From contig JAJCZP010000044.1 of the NCBI GenBank assembly GCA_029262315.1, positions 1 to 36,997 on the forward strand: DNA of 36,997 nucleotides, given 5' to 3'. Every line of letters starts with the position of its first letter. Within the stretch, counting starts at the first letter, position 1. A model generated the notes under the pieces. The model saw only the letters and a program-made list of their open reading frames with translations, was not told where the DNA came from and did no database searches. Positions 18,148 to 28,406 of the stretch are shown piece after piece. The position numbers and the translations under genes were made by a program. Source of the stretch: Deltaproteobacteria bacterium. Lineage in GTDB: Bacteria; Desulfobacterota; Binatia; UTPRO1.

Positions 18148-18849
18148 CTACCACTCGCGCGCTGGGATGGGCGTAGCCGCCCCTCCATACAGCGCGTGGT
18201 GCATCTCTCCCACCACCTGCCCCGCCCCGATCGAGGCCAGCTCGCCCGCGCGCAGCCAACGCCCACGTGCACGGACGAACCCGAACAGATTCGACAGATC
18301 CTCGGACAACGGCCGCTGCTGCTCGACGAACTCCGCCCGCCAGACGGCTTCGCCTGCGGGAAACAGCGTCAGAGCCACCTCGAAATCGACCAGTGCCGGA
18401 CGCTGGGCGGCGTACTCGGCCCCGACGCGAGTCTCGAACCTTCGCACGATCCCATACAGCACCCCGTCCACGCCCAGCAGACGTCCGACCTGTGCAGCCT
18501 CCTCCGGGCCTACGGGTCGAATCGTACCGAAGAGCTTCCGGATCGCCTCCCCGACGACGAGGTCGTCTGTCACCTTCCACCCGGGGAGGACGAGCATCGC
18601 GTCGGTCACCGCGCGATGGATCGTGGTCGCGGGCGCCTCGCCCCGGACTTCCTGTCCGGGCTCAAACGGATCCGCCCCGACTTCCGGTGCGGCCTCGAAC
18701 GGCAGCACCGCGACGTATCGCACCTCGCCGCGCGGCAATGGCGCCAGACGCTCGGCTCGCACCGCTACCGGCGTCCGATTGCACGCCGCCGCCAGAAGCA
18801 AGATGCACACGACCCCCCCCGTGCAACGCCAGCGTCCGACTCTCGTCAT
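18148..18849 (-). CDS. Predicted outer-membrane or periplasmic lipoprotein, CsgG/PelC-like
   Basis: A 233-residue secreted protein. The N-terminus is basic (MTRVGRWRC) and hydrophobic (GGVVCILLLAAAC) and ends in a lipobox with the modifiable cysteine at C23. The mature part opens with RYVAVLPFE, the 'VAVLPF' strand typical of TolB-N/CsgG/GNA1162-like periplasmic domains. Alternating helix and strand segments follow (LVVGEAIRKLFG, VGRLLGVDGVLYGIV, FEVALTLFPAGEAVWRAEF). Members of these groups take part in outer-membrane assembly or export, but nothing here names the partner. GGAGAG precedes the ATG, 13 bp after aspS, so it is co-transcribed with the synthetase genes. Lipoprotein status is well supported; the superfamily placement is moderate. 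Confidence 0.82.
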   Translation of the reverse strand: MTRVGRWRCTGGVVCILLLAAACNRTPVAVRAERLAPLPRGEVRYVAVLPFEAAPEVGADPFEPGQEVRGEAPATTIHRAVTDAMLVLPGWKVTDDLVVGEAIRKLFGTIRPVGPEEAAQVGRLLGVDGVLYGIVRRFETRVGAEYAAQRPALVDFEVALTLFPAGEAVWRAEFVEQQRPLSEDLSNLFGFVRARGRWLRAGELASIGAGQVVGEMHHALYGGAATPIPAREW

Positions 18850-18862
18850 ACCGCTCTCCGCG

Positions 18863-20650
18863 TCAGCGGGTCAGCTTGATGCTCAGCTCCCGCAGTTGCT
18901 TCGCGTCTACCTCGTTCGGCGCCTCGGTGAGCGGGTCGACGGCACGCTGCGTCTTCGGAAACGCGATCACGTCGCGGATCGATTGCTCGCCCGCAAGGAG
19001 CATCACCAATCGATCGAATCCGAAGGCGATCCCCCCATGTGGCGGGGCCCCCGACGCGAGGGCGTCGAGCAGGAAGCCGAACTTGGCCCGCGCCTCGTCG
19101 GCGTCGATCCCGAGTAGCGCGAATACCCGTTCTTGGACACTGGCTTGATGCAGCCGGACGCTACCACCACCCAGCTCGGTACCGTTCAGCACCAGGTCGT
19201 ACGCCTGTGCCCGAACGGATCCTGGCTCCGTTTCGAGCGTCGCAAGATCCTCGTCGACGGGCGCGGTAAAGGGATGGTGCACGGCCACGTATCGTCGCTG
19301 TTCTTCGTCGTACGCTAGCAGTGGAAAATCGGTGACCCAGACCAGACGCCATTCGCCCTCGGGAATCAGCCCGAGCTTCGCCCCGAGATGCAGTCGAAGA
19401 TTCGCCAACGCATCGTGCGCGACCTTGGCCTGATCGGCGACCATCATGATGACGTTGCCCTCGCGGAGACTCGCGGTGCTGGCGAGCGCCGCCCGCTCCT
19501 CGTCCGAGAAGAACTTGACGATCGGGGACTGCCAATCGTCCGCCCCGATGCGAATCCACGCCAATCCCTTGGCACCGTACGTACCCACGAATCCCGTCAG
19601 GTCATCGAGATCCTTTCGTGAGAGCGAGGTGCCGTCGGGAACGACGACCGCCTTCACGACGCCACCGCGCTTCAACGCCTCAGCAAAGACCTTGAACCCG
19701 GAACCGGCGAAGACCGCGGAGCAGTCGACCAATTCCAATCCGAACCGGGTGTCCGGACGATCCGTACCGAAACGGCTGATGGCCTCGGCATACCCCAACA
19801 CCGGAAGGGGACGGGCCGGCATGGGCACGCCGGCTTCATCGAACATCTCGGCAACGAGCCCCTCGGCCAACTCCAGGATGGCCGCTTGGCCCATGAAGGA
19901 CATCTCGATGTCGATCTGTGTAAACTCCGGCTGACGGTCGGCACGCGAATCCTCGTCCCGGAAACAACGAGCCAACTGGTAGTACCGATCGATACCGGCC
20001 ACCATCAGCATTTGCTTGAACAACTGCGGGGACTGAGGCAACGCAAAGAAGGTCCGTGGATTGACACGACTCGGCACCAGATAATCACGTGCGCCTTCGG
20101 GGGTGCTCCTGGTGAGCATCGGTGTCTCGACCTCGACGAATCCCGCACCGTTCAGATACCCACGCGCCCGCTGCGCCAGGCGATGCCGAAGCCAAAGGTT
20201 CCGGAACATGCGCGGCCGACGCAGATCCAGGTAGCGATGACGCAGACGCACCGATTCCGACGCCTCGGTCTCGTCCTCGACCGGAAACGGGCTCGGACGA
20301 GCCACGTTGAGCACCCGCACATCTCGGCCGATGATCTCGATCTCCCCCGTGGGAAGCTCCGGGTTTACCGTGTCAGCGGTACGCGCAACGACCTCACCCT
20401 GCACGGCAACAACGTACTCGAGCCGAACATCCGCACCGCTGGCGTGCGCCTCCTTGCTGCACTCGGGATCGAGCACAACCTGCACGAGACCCGAGCGATC
20501 GCGGAGATCCAGAAACACGACCCCGCCGTGATCGCGACGCCCATGCACCCAGCCCATGACCGTGACCTTCGACCCGATGTCGGTCGCACGGAGCTCGCCT
20601 CCGTAGTGTGACCTCGTCCACGCACCGAGTGCGGTGATCTCAACAGCCAC
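18863..20650 (-). CDS. aspS: Aspartyl-tRNA synthetase, probably non-discriminating (Asp/Asn)
   Basis: A class II synthetase of 595 residues. Its domains are an N-terminal OB-fold (about 20-120), motif 2 (CFRDEDSRADRQPEFTQID), a bacterial GAD insertion, and motif 3 (GIAFGFDRLVMLLAGE). In the anticodon-binding OB-fold the loop reads RRDHGG, with His (H41) where E. coli has Leu30. That His is the marker of non-discriminating bacterial AspRS, which charges both tRNA-Asp and tRNA-Asn and relies on GatCAB. I start it at GTG 20650, preceded by GGGGGAGG and overlapping hisS by 11 bp. The frame is open further upstream to 20848, but that part lies wholly inside hisS and is Arg/Ser-rich and unlike the family. 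Confidence 0.95.
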   Translation of the reverse strand: MAVEITALGAWTRSHYGGELRATDIGSKVTVMGWVHGRRDHGGVVFLDLRDRSGLVQVVLDPECSKEAHASGADVRLEYVVAVQGEVVARTADTVNPELPTGEIEIIGRDVRVLNVARPSPFPVEDETEASESVRLRHRYLDLRRPRMFRNLWLRHRLAQRARGYLNGAGFVEVETPMLTRSTPEGARDYLVPSRVNPRTFFALPQSPQLFKQMLMVAGIDRYYQLARCFRDEDSRADRQPEFTQIDIEMSFMGQAAILELAEGLVAEMFDEAGVPMPARPLPVLGYAEAISRFGTDRPDTRFGLELVDCSAVFAGSGFKVFAEALKRGGVVKAVVVPDGTSLSRKDLDDLTGFVGTYGAKGLAWIRIGADDWQSPIVKFFSDEERAALASTASLREGNVIMMVADQAKVAHDALANLRLHLGAKLGLIPEGEWRLVWVTDFPLLAYDEEQRRYVAVHHPFTAPVDEDLATLETEPGSVRAQAYDLVLNGTELGGGSVRLHQASVQERVFALLGIDADEARAKFGFLLDALASGAPPHGGIAFGFDRLVMLLAGEQSIRDVIAFPKTQRAVDPLTEAPNEVDAKQLRELSIKLTR

Positions 20651-21929
20651 GGGCCTCCCCCTCTCCGAGCGCGCGAATCGCCGCGGCGGTCGTAAGGCCG
20701 TCCACGTCGAACCCGATCGCAAGCGGGTGGTCCGCCTGGCGCTGCATGTCACGGACGGTCGCGCGTCCGGCCTCGATCTCGGCGTCCCCGATGAGCAACG
20801 CGAAACGCACTCCGAGTTTGTCCGCGCGCCGCATGGCACTCTTGACACTCCGACCGGCGGTTTCCAACTCGCACCGCGCGCCCGCTCCCCGCAACGCGCG
20901 CGCCAACTGGAGCGCCGACGCTGCGGCCGCCTCCGTCAGCGGAATCACGCACATCTCCGGCGTCGCATCCTCGCCCGTGGAGCCGGCAGACATCAGGAGT
21001 CGCTCCAGTCCAATCGCAAAGCCGACACCGCCTATCGGCGCGCCACCAAGCGCGGCCACCAAACCGTCGTACCGCCCACCGCCACCCACGGCGTTCTGCG
21101 CCCCGAGCCCAGGCGCGATGACCTCGAATGCGGTCCGCACGTAGTAGTCCAGCCCGCGCACCAACGTCGGATCGACGGTGAACTCGATCCCTGCGGCCGT
21201 CAGTAGCCGCTCAACGTCGTTGAAATGCGTCCGACACTCGTCGCACAGGTGCTCGCGCAAGCGTGGCGCGTCGACCATGAGCGCTCGGCACGACTCCTCC
21301 TTACAATCCAGAAGCCGCAGCGGATTGCGCTCGAGCCGGAGCTTGCAGGTCTCGCACAACTCCGCTTCATGCGCGCGCCCGAACGCCTCGAGTGCGGTCC
21401 GGTAGCCGGGGCGACACGTGGCATCGCCGAGCGAGTTCAGGAGCAGCTTGACATCGCGCAGCCCCGCCGCCGCCAGGCAATCCATCAGAAGCGCGACGAC
21501 CTCCGCGTCGGCCAGCGCGTCCTCACGTCCGAGCACCTCGACCCCGATCTGGTGAAACTGCCGCAAACGACCCTTCTGTGGTCGCTCGCGGCGGAACATG
21601 GGTCCGAGATAGTAGAGCTTCGCCACGCGGTCACGGCCGGCAAGTCCACCCTCGATCGCCGCGCGTACGACCGATGCCGTACATTCGGGCCGCAGGGTGA
21701 GCATCGTACCGTCCCGATCCTCGAAGGTGTACATCTCCTTCTCGACGATATCGGTCGCTTCACCGAGGGATCGGGCGAACAGCTCGGCACGCTCGGCGAT
21801 CGGGGTCCGAATCTCGACGTAGTTGTAGGAGTCCAGGACCGTGCACAGGTTGCGTTCGATCCTGTGGAACCGTTCGCTCTGCGGCGGCAGGACGTCGTGG
21901 AACCCTCTCACGCCGCTTAGCCTGCTCAT
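20640..21929 (-). CDS. hisS: Histidyl-tRNA synthetase
   Basis: Charges tRNA-His. A class II enzyme of 429 residues from ATG 21929. It begins with the typical RLSGVRGFHDVLPP. Motif 2 is FRRERPQKGRLRQFHQ (112-127), the histidine-specific motif is RGLDYY (258-263), and GGGGRYDGL follows. The cysteine-rich insertion (CETCKLRL, LLDCKEESC, LCDEC) is a common feature of the bacterial family. The C-terminal anticodon-binding domain is present. A TTG at 21950 would add seven residues (a poorer start). hisS overlaps aspS downstream by 11 bp and follows comEC by 41 bp. Confidence 0.96.
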   Translation of the reverse strand: MSRLSGVRGFHDVLPPQSERFHRIERNLCTVLDSYNYVEIRTPIAERAELFARSLGEATDIVEKEMYTFEDRDGTMLTLRPECTASVVRAAIEGGLAGRDRVAKLYYLGPMFRRERPQKGRLRQFHQIGVEVLGREDALADAEVVALLMDCLAAAGLRDVKLLLNSLGDATCRPGYRTALEAFGRAHEAELCETCKLRLERNPLRLLDCKEESCRALMVDAPRLREHLCDECRTHFNDVERLLTAAGIEFTVDPTLVRGLDYYVRTAFEVIAPGLGAQNAVGGGGRYDGLVAALGGAPIGGVGFAIGLERLLMSAGSTGEDATPEMCVIPLTEAAAASALQLARALRGAGARCELETAGRSVKSAMRRADKLGVRFALLIGDAEIEAGRATVRDMQRQADHPLAIGFDVDGLTTAAAIRALGEGEARGC

Positions 21930-21940
21930 GAAACCCCGCA

Positions 21941-21969
21941 CAGGTACCAAAGGGGTGGCGCGAATTCAA
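21941..21969 (-). promoter_or_regulatory. Weak possible promoter of hisS-aspS
   Basis: On the minus strand TTGAAT (21964-21969), 17 bp, TACCTG (21941-21946). The -35 is 4/6; the -10 is poor but shares TACCT with the icd candidate. The implied leader is only a few nucleotides. I list it because it fills the only gap before hisS. Confidence 0.22.
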
Positions 21970-21970
21970 A

Positions 21971-24370
21971 TCAGCGATACCACCCACGCGCCACAGCATG
22001 CAGGCCATCGGACTCGACACGCACGGCCCCGTCGCGATCCGTACGCCATACAAGGGCCCCACCGGCCCCAAGCCGAGCCAGGACAGCTGGGGCCGGAAAG
22101 CCGAAACGATTGCCGTACCCCGCCGAGACCACGGCAACCTGAGGAGACACCGCGCGAAGGAATTCGTCCGAACTGGAAGTCGCGCTGCCATGATGTGCGA
22201 CCTTCAGTACGGTACTGGCGAGCCCTCCCCGGGCGAGGAGCGCGGCCTCGCCGCGCGCTTCGATGTCCCCGGTAAACAACATGGAGACGGCGCCGTGCGT
22301 GAGTCGGAGCACCAGAGACGCATCGTTGGCGCCCAATCGCGGCCCCTGCGCCGCTGGATGCAAGGCTTCGACGTGCACGGCGCGGTACGCAAGCGGAACA
22401 TCACCGGCGCGAAGCCGCACCTGGCGCGCGCCGACGCGCATCAGCGCCTCTTCGAGCCGCCTGAACCCCGCGGCGGGCGATCGCGCTCCGGTCGACCAGA
22501 ACTCGCGCACCCGAAACTCCTCCGCGAGATATGCGAGCCCTTCGTAGTGATCGTGTTGCGGATGCGACAGTGCCATGACGTCGAGCCGCTGAATTTTCCG
22601 CGACCGGAGAAATGGCCCCACGACCCGCGCTCCCGGGTCGAACGGCCCCGGCAACCCCCCGCCGTCGACGACCATCACACGCCCATGCGGGAGCTCGATC
22701 ACCGCGGCGTCCCCCTGCCCGACCGAAAGAAACGTCACGCGCACGCGTGCGCTGTAGACGCGTTCGAGAACCCAGTACCCAACATCCCCGATCACGAGGA
22801 GGAGCACCGCTAGTACCAGGCCCGCGCGGAGCTGGCCCGCGCGAGGACTCGAAGACCACGCGCGCCCGCGCCCCAGGTAGCACGCCAGCACCGCATAGCA
22901 GAGCCCGAGCTCGAACATGGACAGCCGCGGCGTCGAGATCGCGGCCCACGGGAGCTGCGCCATCGCCCCTGCCCCGGAGAGTCCGAGCCGCGCCGCTGCC
23001 GCCGCGCACGCCAACAGGAGGTCGGCAAGCCCGCCCGCCACGGGAACGAACGGCAGGGCCAGCAGTCCGGGTACGAGTGTGCCGGGACCCAACAGGGGAA
23101 GCACCAGCACGTTCGCCAACGGTGCCACCAACGAGATCTCTTGAAAGTAGTGCGCCATCAGTGGTGCCGTTGCCAACCAGGCCGCCAGCGTGACCCGGAG
23201 CGGCTCGACTACTAGGAGACCGAGCCACTTCCCGACACGGCCCTTCCGGGGTCCGGGAGCCGCGCGACGCACGGCGAGCACGATCGCCAGGACCGATGCG
23301 AACGACAGGGCGAACGAGGGCTCGATCACACGGGCGGGCGCTGGCATCGCCACACAGCAGGCTACCGCGGCAAGCGCCCGTACCGCATCGCCGCGCCGAT
23401 CCATCCACAGCGCCGAGCAGCCGACGACGTACATCAGGAGCGCGCGCGTGGCCGGCACTTGCCCCCCCGCGATCGCGCAATACGCAAGCGCCAGGGGGAG
23501 TCCTCCCAGGACGGCAAGCTTTCGGACATCGCAGCGTCGCAGCAGCCAGATCCGACGCCGTACGATCCACGCCACGAGCAAGGCCCCCGCGCCCGCGGCG
23601 ATCGCCACATGCAGCCCGGAGACGGCCGCGACGTGCGCGAGTCCGGCGCGTGCCAGCTCGCGGCGCTGCGAGGGATCGAGCGCGTGACGCTCGCCCAACA
23701 GCACCGTCCGTAGATACGCATTGGCACCCGCATCGGGCGTGCGCAGGAGACGTCCGCGTAGCCGCTCGCGCACGCGGTGCTGCAATTCGCGGCCGGCGAG
23801 CCGCGCCGCATCGATCTCCTCGAGTGCCCGGTCGTCCCACGCAAAGGCGGTCACAAAGATCCCTTGGCGCTCGAGGGTTCCGACATGATCGTAGTCACTC
23901 GGGTTCCCGAAGTTGCGAGGCCGCTTCAACCGCGCGCGAACACGCACCAGGGCACCCGGCGGCCACGAGCGGGCGGGATGTGCGATGGTCACAGCGACGC
24001 GACCACTCACGGCGGCCCACGACGGCCCTCGGCGGACACGCGCCGCGTCGACGATCACCCGGCGACGTGCCCCCCGTACGCTGCTGGCAACGATGCGGCC
24101 CTCGACGACCGCTCGCGTGCCTGACGCCTGGTGAGCCACGTGGACTGGTGGCAACGGCAACGTCGTGAGCGCCAGGCTCACGGCCGCCAGGGCCGCCCCG
24201 GCGGCGAGCGCCGCCATTCGCCCCCGCACCGGCGAACGTCCGGCAAGCGCCAGCGCCAAGACGATACCCGCGCCGCCGGCCGCGGGCACCGCTTCGCCAA
24301 CGAGCCCCGCGGCGACCACTCCAGCCGCGAACGGCACCGTGACGTCAGCGGGACTGAGGTTGTCTTCCAT
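21971..24370 (-). CDS. comEC: ComEC/Rec2-family DNA-uptake channel protein
   Basis: Predicted inner-membrane channel that carries single-stranded DNA into the cytoplasm during natural transformation. It is 799 residues from ATG 24370. All three family parts are present: an N-terminal OB-like DUF4131 domain (about 55-190), the polytopic competence domain (about 210-510, with AAVSGLHVAIAAGAGALLV and GGQVPATRALLMY), and a C-terminal metallo-beta-lactamase-like domain (about 540-799). The latter keeps its metal motif HPQHDH (603-608) and the later GANDASLVLRL, FTGDIE and KVAHHGS blocks. It could act as a nuclease that degrades the non-transported strand. A GTG at 24385 would add five residues. 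No other competence gene (comEA, pilQ) is nearby, so competence itself is not shown. Confidence 0.95.
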   Translation of the reverse strand: MEDNLSPADVTVPFAAGVVAAGLVGEAVPAAGGAGIVLALALAGRSPVRGRMAALAAGAALAAVSLALTTLPLPPVHVAHQASGTRAVVEGRIVASSVRGARRRVIVDAARVRRGPSWAAVSGRVAVTIAHPARSWPPGALVRVRARLKRPRNFGNPSDYDHVGTLERQGIFVTAFAWDDRALEEIDAARLAGRELQHRVRERLRGRLLRTPDAGANAYLRTVLLGERHALDPSQRRELARAGLAHVAAVSGLHVAIAAGAGALLVAWIVRRRIWLLRRCDVRKLAVLGGLPLALAYCAIAGGQVPATRALLMYVVGCSALWMDRRGDAVRALAAVACCVAMPAPARVIEPSFALSFASVLAIVLAVRRAAPGPRKGRVGKWLGLLVVEPLRVTLAAWLATAPLMAHYFQEISLVAPLANVLVLPLLGPGTLVPGLLALPFVPVAGGLADLLLACAAAAARLGLSGAGAMAQLPWAAISTPRLSMFELGLCYAVLACYLGRGRAWSSSPRAGQLRAGLVLAVLLLVIGDVGYWVLERVYSARVRVTFLSVGQGDAAVIELPHGRVMVVDGGGLPGPFDPGARVVGPFLRSRKIQRLDVMALSHPQHDHYEGLAYLAEEFRVREFWSTGARSPAAGFRRLEEALMRVGARQVRLRAGDVPLAYRAVHVEALHPAAQGPRLGANDASLVLRLTHGAVSMLFTGDIEARGEAALLARGGLASTVLKVAHHGSATSSSDEFLRAVSPQVAVVSAGYGNRFGFPAPAVLARLGAGGALVWRTDRDGAVRVESDGLHAVARGWYR

Positions 24371-24457
24371 GGGCCTTCGCGACACACGGGGTGGCCATCG
24401 CTCCTGAGCAGTCCCGATCAGGGCGCCAGGTCGCGCGTGTCTCGCACAGCCGTTCTA

Positions 24458-24474
24458 GTCGGCGTTTCGGCGAC
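24458..24474 (-). terminator. Weak hairpin downstream of uvrC
   Basis: GTCGGCG (24458-24464), TTT, CGGCGAC (24468-24474) can fold into a 7-bp stem with one G-G mismatch, 9 bp after the uvrC stop. It has no following T-run on the minus strand, so it is at best a weak or Rho-dependent end. The rest of the 112-bp gap to comEC shows nothing I can name. Confidence 0.2.
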
Positions 24475-24482
24475 GCGCAGCG

Positions 24483-26369
24483 CTACTCGGCGGGGTCGAC
24501 CGCCCCGAGCTGCGCACGAATGCTGGCCGCGAGACGGGCCGAGATCCCCGGAACCTCGGCGATCTCACCTTCTGACGCCGCCCGCAATCGCTTCAGGCTT
24601 CCGAAGTGCTTCAGCAGTACTCGGCGGCGTTCCGGTCCCACGCCGTCCAAATCCTCCAAACGGGAACGGAGCCGATCCCGACGTCGCAGCTCTCGGTGAT
24701 AGGTGATCGCGAAACGGTGCGCCTCGTCACGCACCCGCTGCAGAAGAAACAACGCCGTCGAGTTCCGACGGAGCACCACCGGGTTCTTCCTGCCCGGCAG
24801 GAACACACGCTCCTCGGAGCGAACGATCTCCGCACCACGCACGTCACTCTCGACCCGCATCTTGGCCAGCGACACGATGTCGACATCCTGAACGTCGAGT
24901 TCCCGGAGCGCCTCGAGGGCGGCGTTCAGCTGCCCCTTTCCGCCATCGATGACAATGAGATCCGGGAAGTCGTTCTCGGCGCGCGCCCGGCGATACCGGC
25001 GCCCGAGGACCTCGTACATCGACGCGAAGTCATCGCTCCCCTCCACGGTACGAATCCGGTAACGCCGATAGCGCGCCCGGCAGGGCTCTCCTTCATCGAA
25101 GGTGACCATCGATCCGACCGAGAGGTTCCCCTGAATATTCGAAATGTCGAAGCATTCGACCCGCTTCGGCGCATTGCGCAGATGCAATCGTCGTCGTAGC
25201 TCCTCGAGCATTCGCTCGCGCCGCGCGCCGACGTCCCGACGCTCGGTGTAGCTGTGGCGCGCGTTCTCGGCCGCCATCTCCACGAGGCGCAGCTTGGCGC
25301 CGCGCTGCGGGCAGAGGATCTCCACCTGCCGCCCCTTGCGCTCGCTCAGGTACTCCGCGCGCGTGGGCGCGTCCTCGAGCACCACGGGCACCAGAATGCC
25401 ATCGGGCACCGGCCGTTCCCCTTGATAGAACTGCGTCAGCACCGCTGACAGTACGTCGTCGTCCGAAAACTCCAAATCCTCGAACGTATACGCCTGATTG
25501 CCGGTGAGCTTGCCGGCCCGGACGAAGAGCACCTGGACCTCGACGAAGCCGCCCTCGCGATACAAGCCGAAGACGTCGTGGTCCCGCCCCCAATGCGCCA
25601 CAACCTCCTGACGCTCGACCGTCGTCTGGATCGCCTGCAGCTGATCGCGCAGCCGCGCCGCCTCCTCGAACCGCTCTGCCTCGGCAGCAGCGCGCATCCG
25701 CGCCTCGAGCCCATGCACGATATCGCGATTTTTCCCCTGCAGCAGCTCGATCGCTTGCTCGACGTCGCGGAGGTAGTCTTCCCGATCGGTCTCGAGACAG
25801 CACGGGGCCGGACAGCGCTTGATCTGATACTCGATGCACGGTCGCGAGCGGTTCCGGAACACCGCGTCACTACAGTTGCGCAGTGGGAATGCCTTGCGAA
25901 TGGTGTCGACGGTCTCGCGCACCGACCATGCCGACGAAAACGGACCCAAGTACCGTGAACCGTCCCGAACCAACTTGCGCGTCACGATCAGACGTGGCCA
26001 CGGGTGCTTGTCCTCGACTTTGACGCTCACGTAGCTCTTGTCGTCCTTCAGACGAATGTTGTAGCGGGGCTTGTACTGCTTGATCAGATTGTTCTCGAGG
26101 ATCAGTGCTTCCTTGTCGTTGGTGGTGACGAGGGTATCGAAGGTCGCGAGCCTGGTAACGAGAAAACGTACCTGCGCGCGCTCGTCGCCGCCCCGCACGT
26201 ACGAGCGCACCCGACTCCGTAGATTCTTCGCCTTGCCGACATAAATCACCTTGCCGTGGCGATCGCGTAGCAAGTAGACGCCGGGGCGCGTCGGGAGGCT
26301 TTTCAGCTTCGCCTCGAGCGCCGCGGTCACATCGGACTCGGTCGACGATTCGCTCGGTGGTTCAGGCAC
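24483..26369 (-). CDS. uvrC: UvrABC excinuclease subunit C
   Basis: Makes the two incisions on either side of a DNA lesion during nucleotide-excision repair. It has 628 residues from GTG 26369. The N-terminal GIY-YIG nuclease shows [20 protein letters not shown] (30-49). A UVR motif ([15 protein letters not shown]) binds UvrB. The RNase H-like half has CFDISNIQG and VIDGGKGQL. The tandem helix-hairpin-helix ([20 protein letters not shown] and [15 protein letters not shown]) closes the protein. The start overlaps the uvrB stop by 8 bp; GTG 26330 is an alternative closer to the family N-terminus. The open frame further upstream lies inside uvrB and is not coding. Confidence 0.96.
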   Translation of the reverse strand: MPEPPSESSTESDVTAALEAKLKSLPTRPGVYLLRDRHGKVIYVGKAKNLRSRVRSYVRGGDERAQVRFLVTRLATFDTLVTTNDKEALILENNLIKQYKPRYNIRLKDDKSYVSVKVEDKHPWPRLIVTRKLVRDGSRYLGPFSSAWSVRETVDTIRKAFPLRNCSDAVFRNRSRPCIEYQIKRCPAPCCLETDREDYLRDVEQAIELLQGKNRDIVHGLEARMRAAAEAERFEEAARLRDQLQAIQTTVERQEVVAHWGRDHDVFGLYREGGFVEVQVLFVRAGKLTGNQAYTFEDLEFSDDDVLSAVLTQFYQGERPVPDGILVPVVLEDAPTRAEYLSERKGRQVEILCPQRGAKLRLVEMAAENARHSYTERRDVGARRERMLEELRRRLHLRNAPKRVECFDISNIQGNLSVGSMVTFDEGEPCRARYRRYRIRTVEGSDDFASMYEVLGRRYRRARAENDFPDLIVIDGGKGQLNAALEALRELDVQDVDIVSLAKMRVESDVRGAEIVRSEERVFLPGRKNPVVLRRNSTALFLLQRVRDEAHRFAITYHRELRRRDRLRSRLEDLDGVGPERRRVLLKHFGSLKRLRAASEGEIAEVPGISARLAASIRAQLGAVDPAE

Positions 26370-28389
26370 GGCTACTGTCCGCCGTGAGACCCAACCGGTG
26401 GCGCTCGAGTGCCTGAATGCGATCCCGGAGCTCGGCGGCTCGCTCGAACTCCAGGTCGGCGGAGGCGCGGCGCATATCCTTCCGCAATCGCTCGACCATC
26501 GCGGGAATCTCCGCTGGTGCGGGCCAGTCGTCGCCGGCGACCTCTTCTCCAGGCGCAAGCTCGACGTAGTCCGCGTCCAGCACCGCCACCAGCGGATCGC
26601 TGATGGCCTTGCGGATCGTCGTCGGGGTGATCCCGTGCGCCTCATTGTACTGCCCCTGGATCGTTCGACGACGCGCCGTCTCGTCCATCGCCTTCCGCAT
26701 CGAGTCCGTCACGACATCCGCGTACATGATGACCGTCCCGCGCACATTCCGCGCCGCGCGGCCGATGGTCTGGATCAACGAGCGCGCCGAGCGCAGAAAT
26801 CCTTCCTTGTCGGCATCGAGAATGCCGACAAGCGACACCTCTGGCAGATCCAGGCCCTCGCGAAGCAGATTGATACCCACGAGAACGTCGAAGACGCCGC
26901 GACGCAAGTCCCGAATGATCTCGACGCGCTCGAGCGTCTCGACGTCGGAGTGGATGTAGCGGACCTTCACGCCAATCTCCTGAAAATAGTCGGTCAGGTC
27001 TTCGGCCATCTTCTTCGTCAGCGTTGTGACCAGCACCCGCTCGTCGAGCTCGACCCGACGGCGGATCTCCTCGACGAGGTCGTCGACCTGCTCACGGGCC
27101 GGGCGCACCTCGATCTGCGGATCGAGCAAACCGGTGGGCCGAATGATTTGCTCGACGGGCGGGCTGTCCGCCTTCTCGAGCTCGTAGGGGCCCGGCGTTG
27201 CCGACACATAGACGACCTGCCCGATCCGCCCGTCGAACTCTTCGAAGTTCAGTGGGCGATTGTCGAGGGCCGACGGCAGACGGAAGCCGAAGTCGACGAG
27301 AGTCTCCTTGCGCGAGCGATCGCCACGATACATGCCGCCGATCTGCGAGACGGTGACATGGCTCTCATCGATGAAGAGCAAGAAGTCGTCCGGAAAGTAG
27401 CTGATCAGCGTCGAGGGAGGGTCGCCCGGGTTCCGCCCATCGAGGTGGCGCGAGTAGTTCTCGATCCCGTGGCAGAAGCCCATCTCCTCGAGCATCTCGA
27501 GGTCGTACATCGTACGCTGCTCGAGACGCTGCCCTTCGAGAAGCTTGTTCTCGACCCGTAGCTCCACCAGGCGCTCGGCGAGCTCGGCACGAATACCGGC
27601 GACCGCCTTCTTCAAAATGGGAGCCCGCGTCACGTAGTGGCTGGCCGGATAGATGGCCACCCGCTCGAACCCACGCAGGGCCTTGCCACGAATGGGATCG
27701 ATCTCGGTGATCGCCTCGATGGTATCCCCAAAGAACTCGACGCGCAGCGCGCGAGCCTCCTCGTAGGCGGGAAAGATCTCGACGACGTCGCCCCGAACGC
27801 GAAACGTTCCGCGATGAAAGTCGACGTCGTTCCGTTGATACTGGATCTCGACCAGCTTGCGCAGCATCTGGTCACGCTCGGTCTCGACCCCACACTCGAG
27901 AAAGACCAAGTTCTCGAAGTATTCGGCCGGTGACCCCAGACCGTAGATACAAGACACGCTCGCGACGATGATCGTATCCCGCCGTTCGAGCAGCGCCTTC
28001 GTACTCGAGTGCCGCATCTTGTCGATCTCATCGTTGATCGACGCATCCTTCTCGATGAAAGTGTCGGTACTCGGTACGTACGCCTCGGGCTGATAGTAGT
28101 CGTAGTAGCTGACGAAGTAGCGGACGGCATTGTCCGGGAAGAGTCGCTGGAACTCGTGGTAGAGCTGGGCCGCCAGAGTCTTGTTGGGGGCGATGATCAG
28201 GGCCGGCCGGTTCACTGCCGCGATCAGGTGCGCCATGGTGAACGTCTTCCCAGAGCCCGTGACGCCGAGAAGCACCTGGCGGGCGAGCCCGTCATGGATG
28301 CCCGCCGTCAGTTGGCGGATCGCCTCGGGCTGGTCGCCGCAGGGCTCGACGTCGGCCGCGAGCCGAAAGGTGCCGGGTCGCCGTTCCAC
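26362..28389 (-). CDS. uvrB: UvrABC excinuclease subunit B
   Basis: The damage-verifying helicase-like subunit, loaded by UvrA and then joined by UvrC. Its 675 residues match the family. Walker A is GVTGSGKT (42-49). The beta-hairpin region that clamps DNA contains [16 protein letters not shown]. The helicase motifs [24 protein letters not shown] and QTIGRAARN are in order. A C-terminal UVR motif ([16 protein letters not shown]) contacts UvrC. It begins with GTG at 28389 without a Shine-Dalgarno, and the best promoter would start transcription at or next to this codon. uvrC overlaps its 3' end. Direct uvrB-uvrC overlap implies one repair transcript. Confidence 0.97.
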   Translation of the reverse strand: MERRPGTFRLAADVEPCGDQPEAIRQLTAGIHDGLARQVLLGVTGSGKTFTMAHLIAAVNRPALIIAPNKTLAAQLYHEFQRLFPDNAVRYFVSYYDYYQPEAYVPSTDTFIEKDASINDEIDKMRHSSTKALLERRDTIIVASVSCIYGLGSPAEYFENLVFLECGVETERDQMLRKLVEIQYQRNDVDFHRGTFRVRGDVVEIFPAYEEARALRVEFFGDTIEAITEIDPIRGKALRGFERVAIYPASHYVTRAPILKKAVAGIRAELAERLVELRVENKLLEGQRLEQRTMYDLEMLEEMGFCHGIENYSRHLDGRNPGDPPSTLISYFPDDFLLFIDESHVTVSQIGGMYRGDRSRKETLVDFGFRLPSALDNRPLNFEEFDGRIGQVVYVSATPGPYELEKADSPPVEQIIRPTGLLDPQIEVRPAREQVDDLVEEIRRRVELDERVLVTTLTKKMAEDLTDYFQEIGVKVRYIHSDVETLERVEIIRDLRRGVFDVLVGINLLREGLDLPEVSLVGILDADKEGFLRSARSLIQTIGRAARNVRGTVIMYADVVTDSMRKAMDETARRRTIQGQYNEAHGITPTTIRKAISDPLVAVLDADYVELAPGEEVAGDDWPAPAEIPAMVERLRKDMRRASADLEFERAAELRDRIQALERHRLGLTADSSRA

Positions 28390-28392
28390 GCG

Positions 28393-28406
28393 GCGAGTAT
28401 ACTCGC
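28393..28406. promoter_or_regulatory. 14-bp perfect palindrome (candidate operator) at uvrB
   Basis: GCGAGTATACTCGC reads the same on both strands and begins 4 bp upstream of the uvrB GTG. Its centre TATACT/AGTATA overlaps the proposed uvrB -10. It does not match the E. coli (CTGT-N8-ACAG) or Gram-positive (GAAC-N4-GTTC) LexA boxes that I know. A bound dimer here would block uvrBC transcription. Confidence 0.45.

Noticed and set aside
20651-20848. Longer start for aspS
   Set aside because: The extension lies inside hisS and has no similarity to AspRS; GTG 20650 has a strong GGAGG site.
26370-26645. Longer start for uvrC
   Set aside because: The extra codons lie inside uvrB in another frame, are Arg/Ser-rich and do not resemble UvrC.
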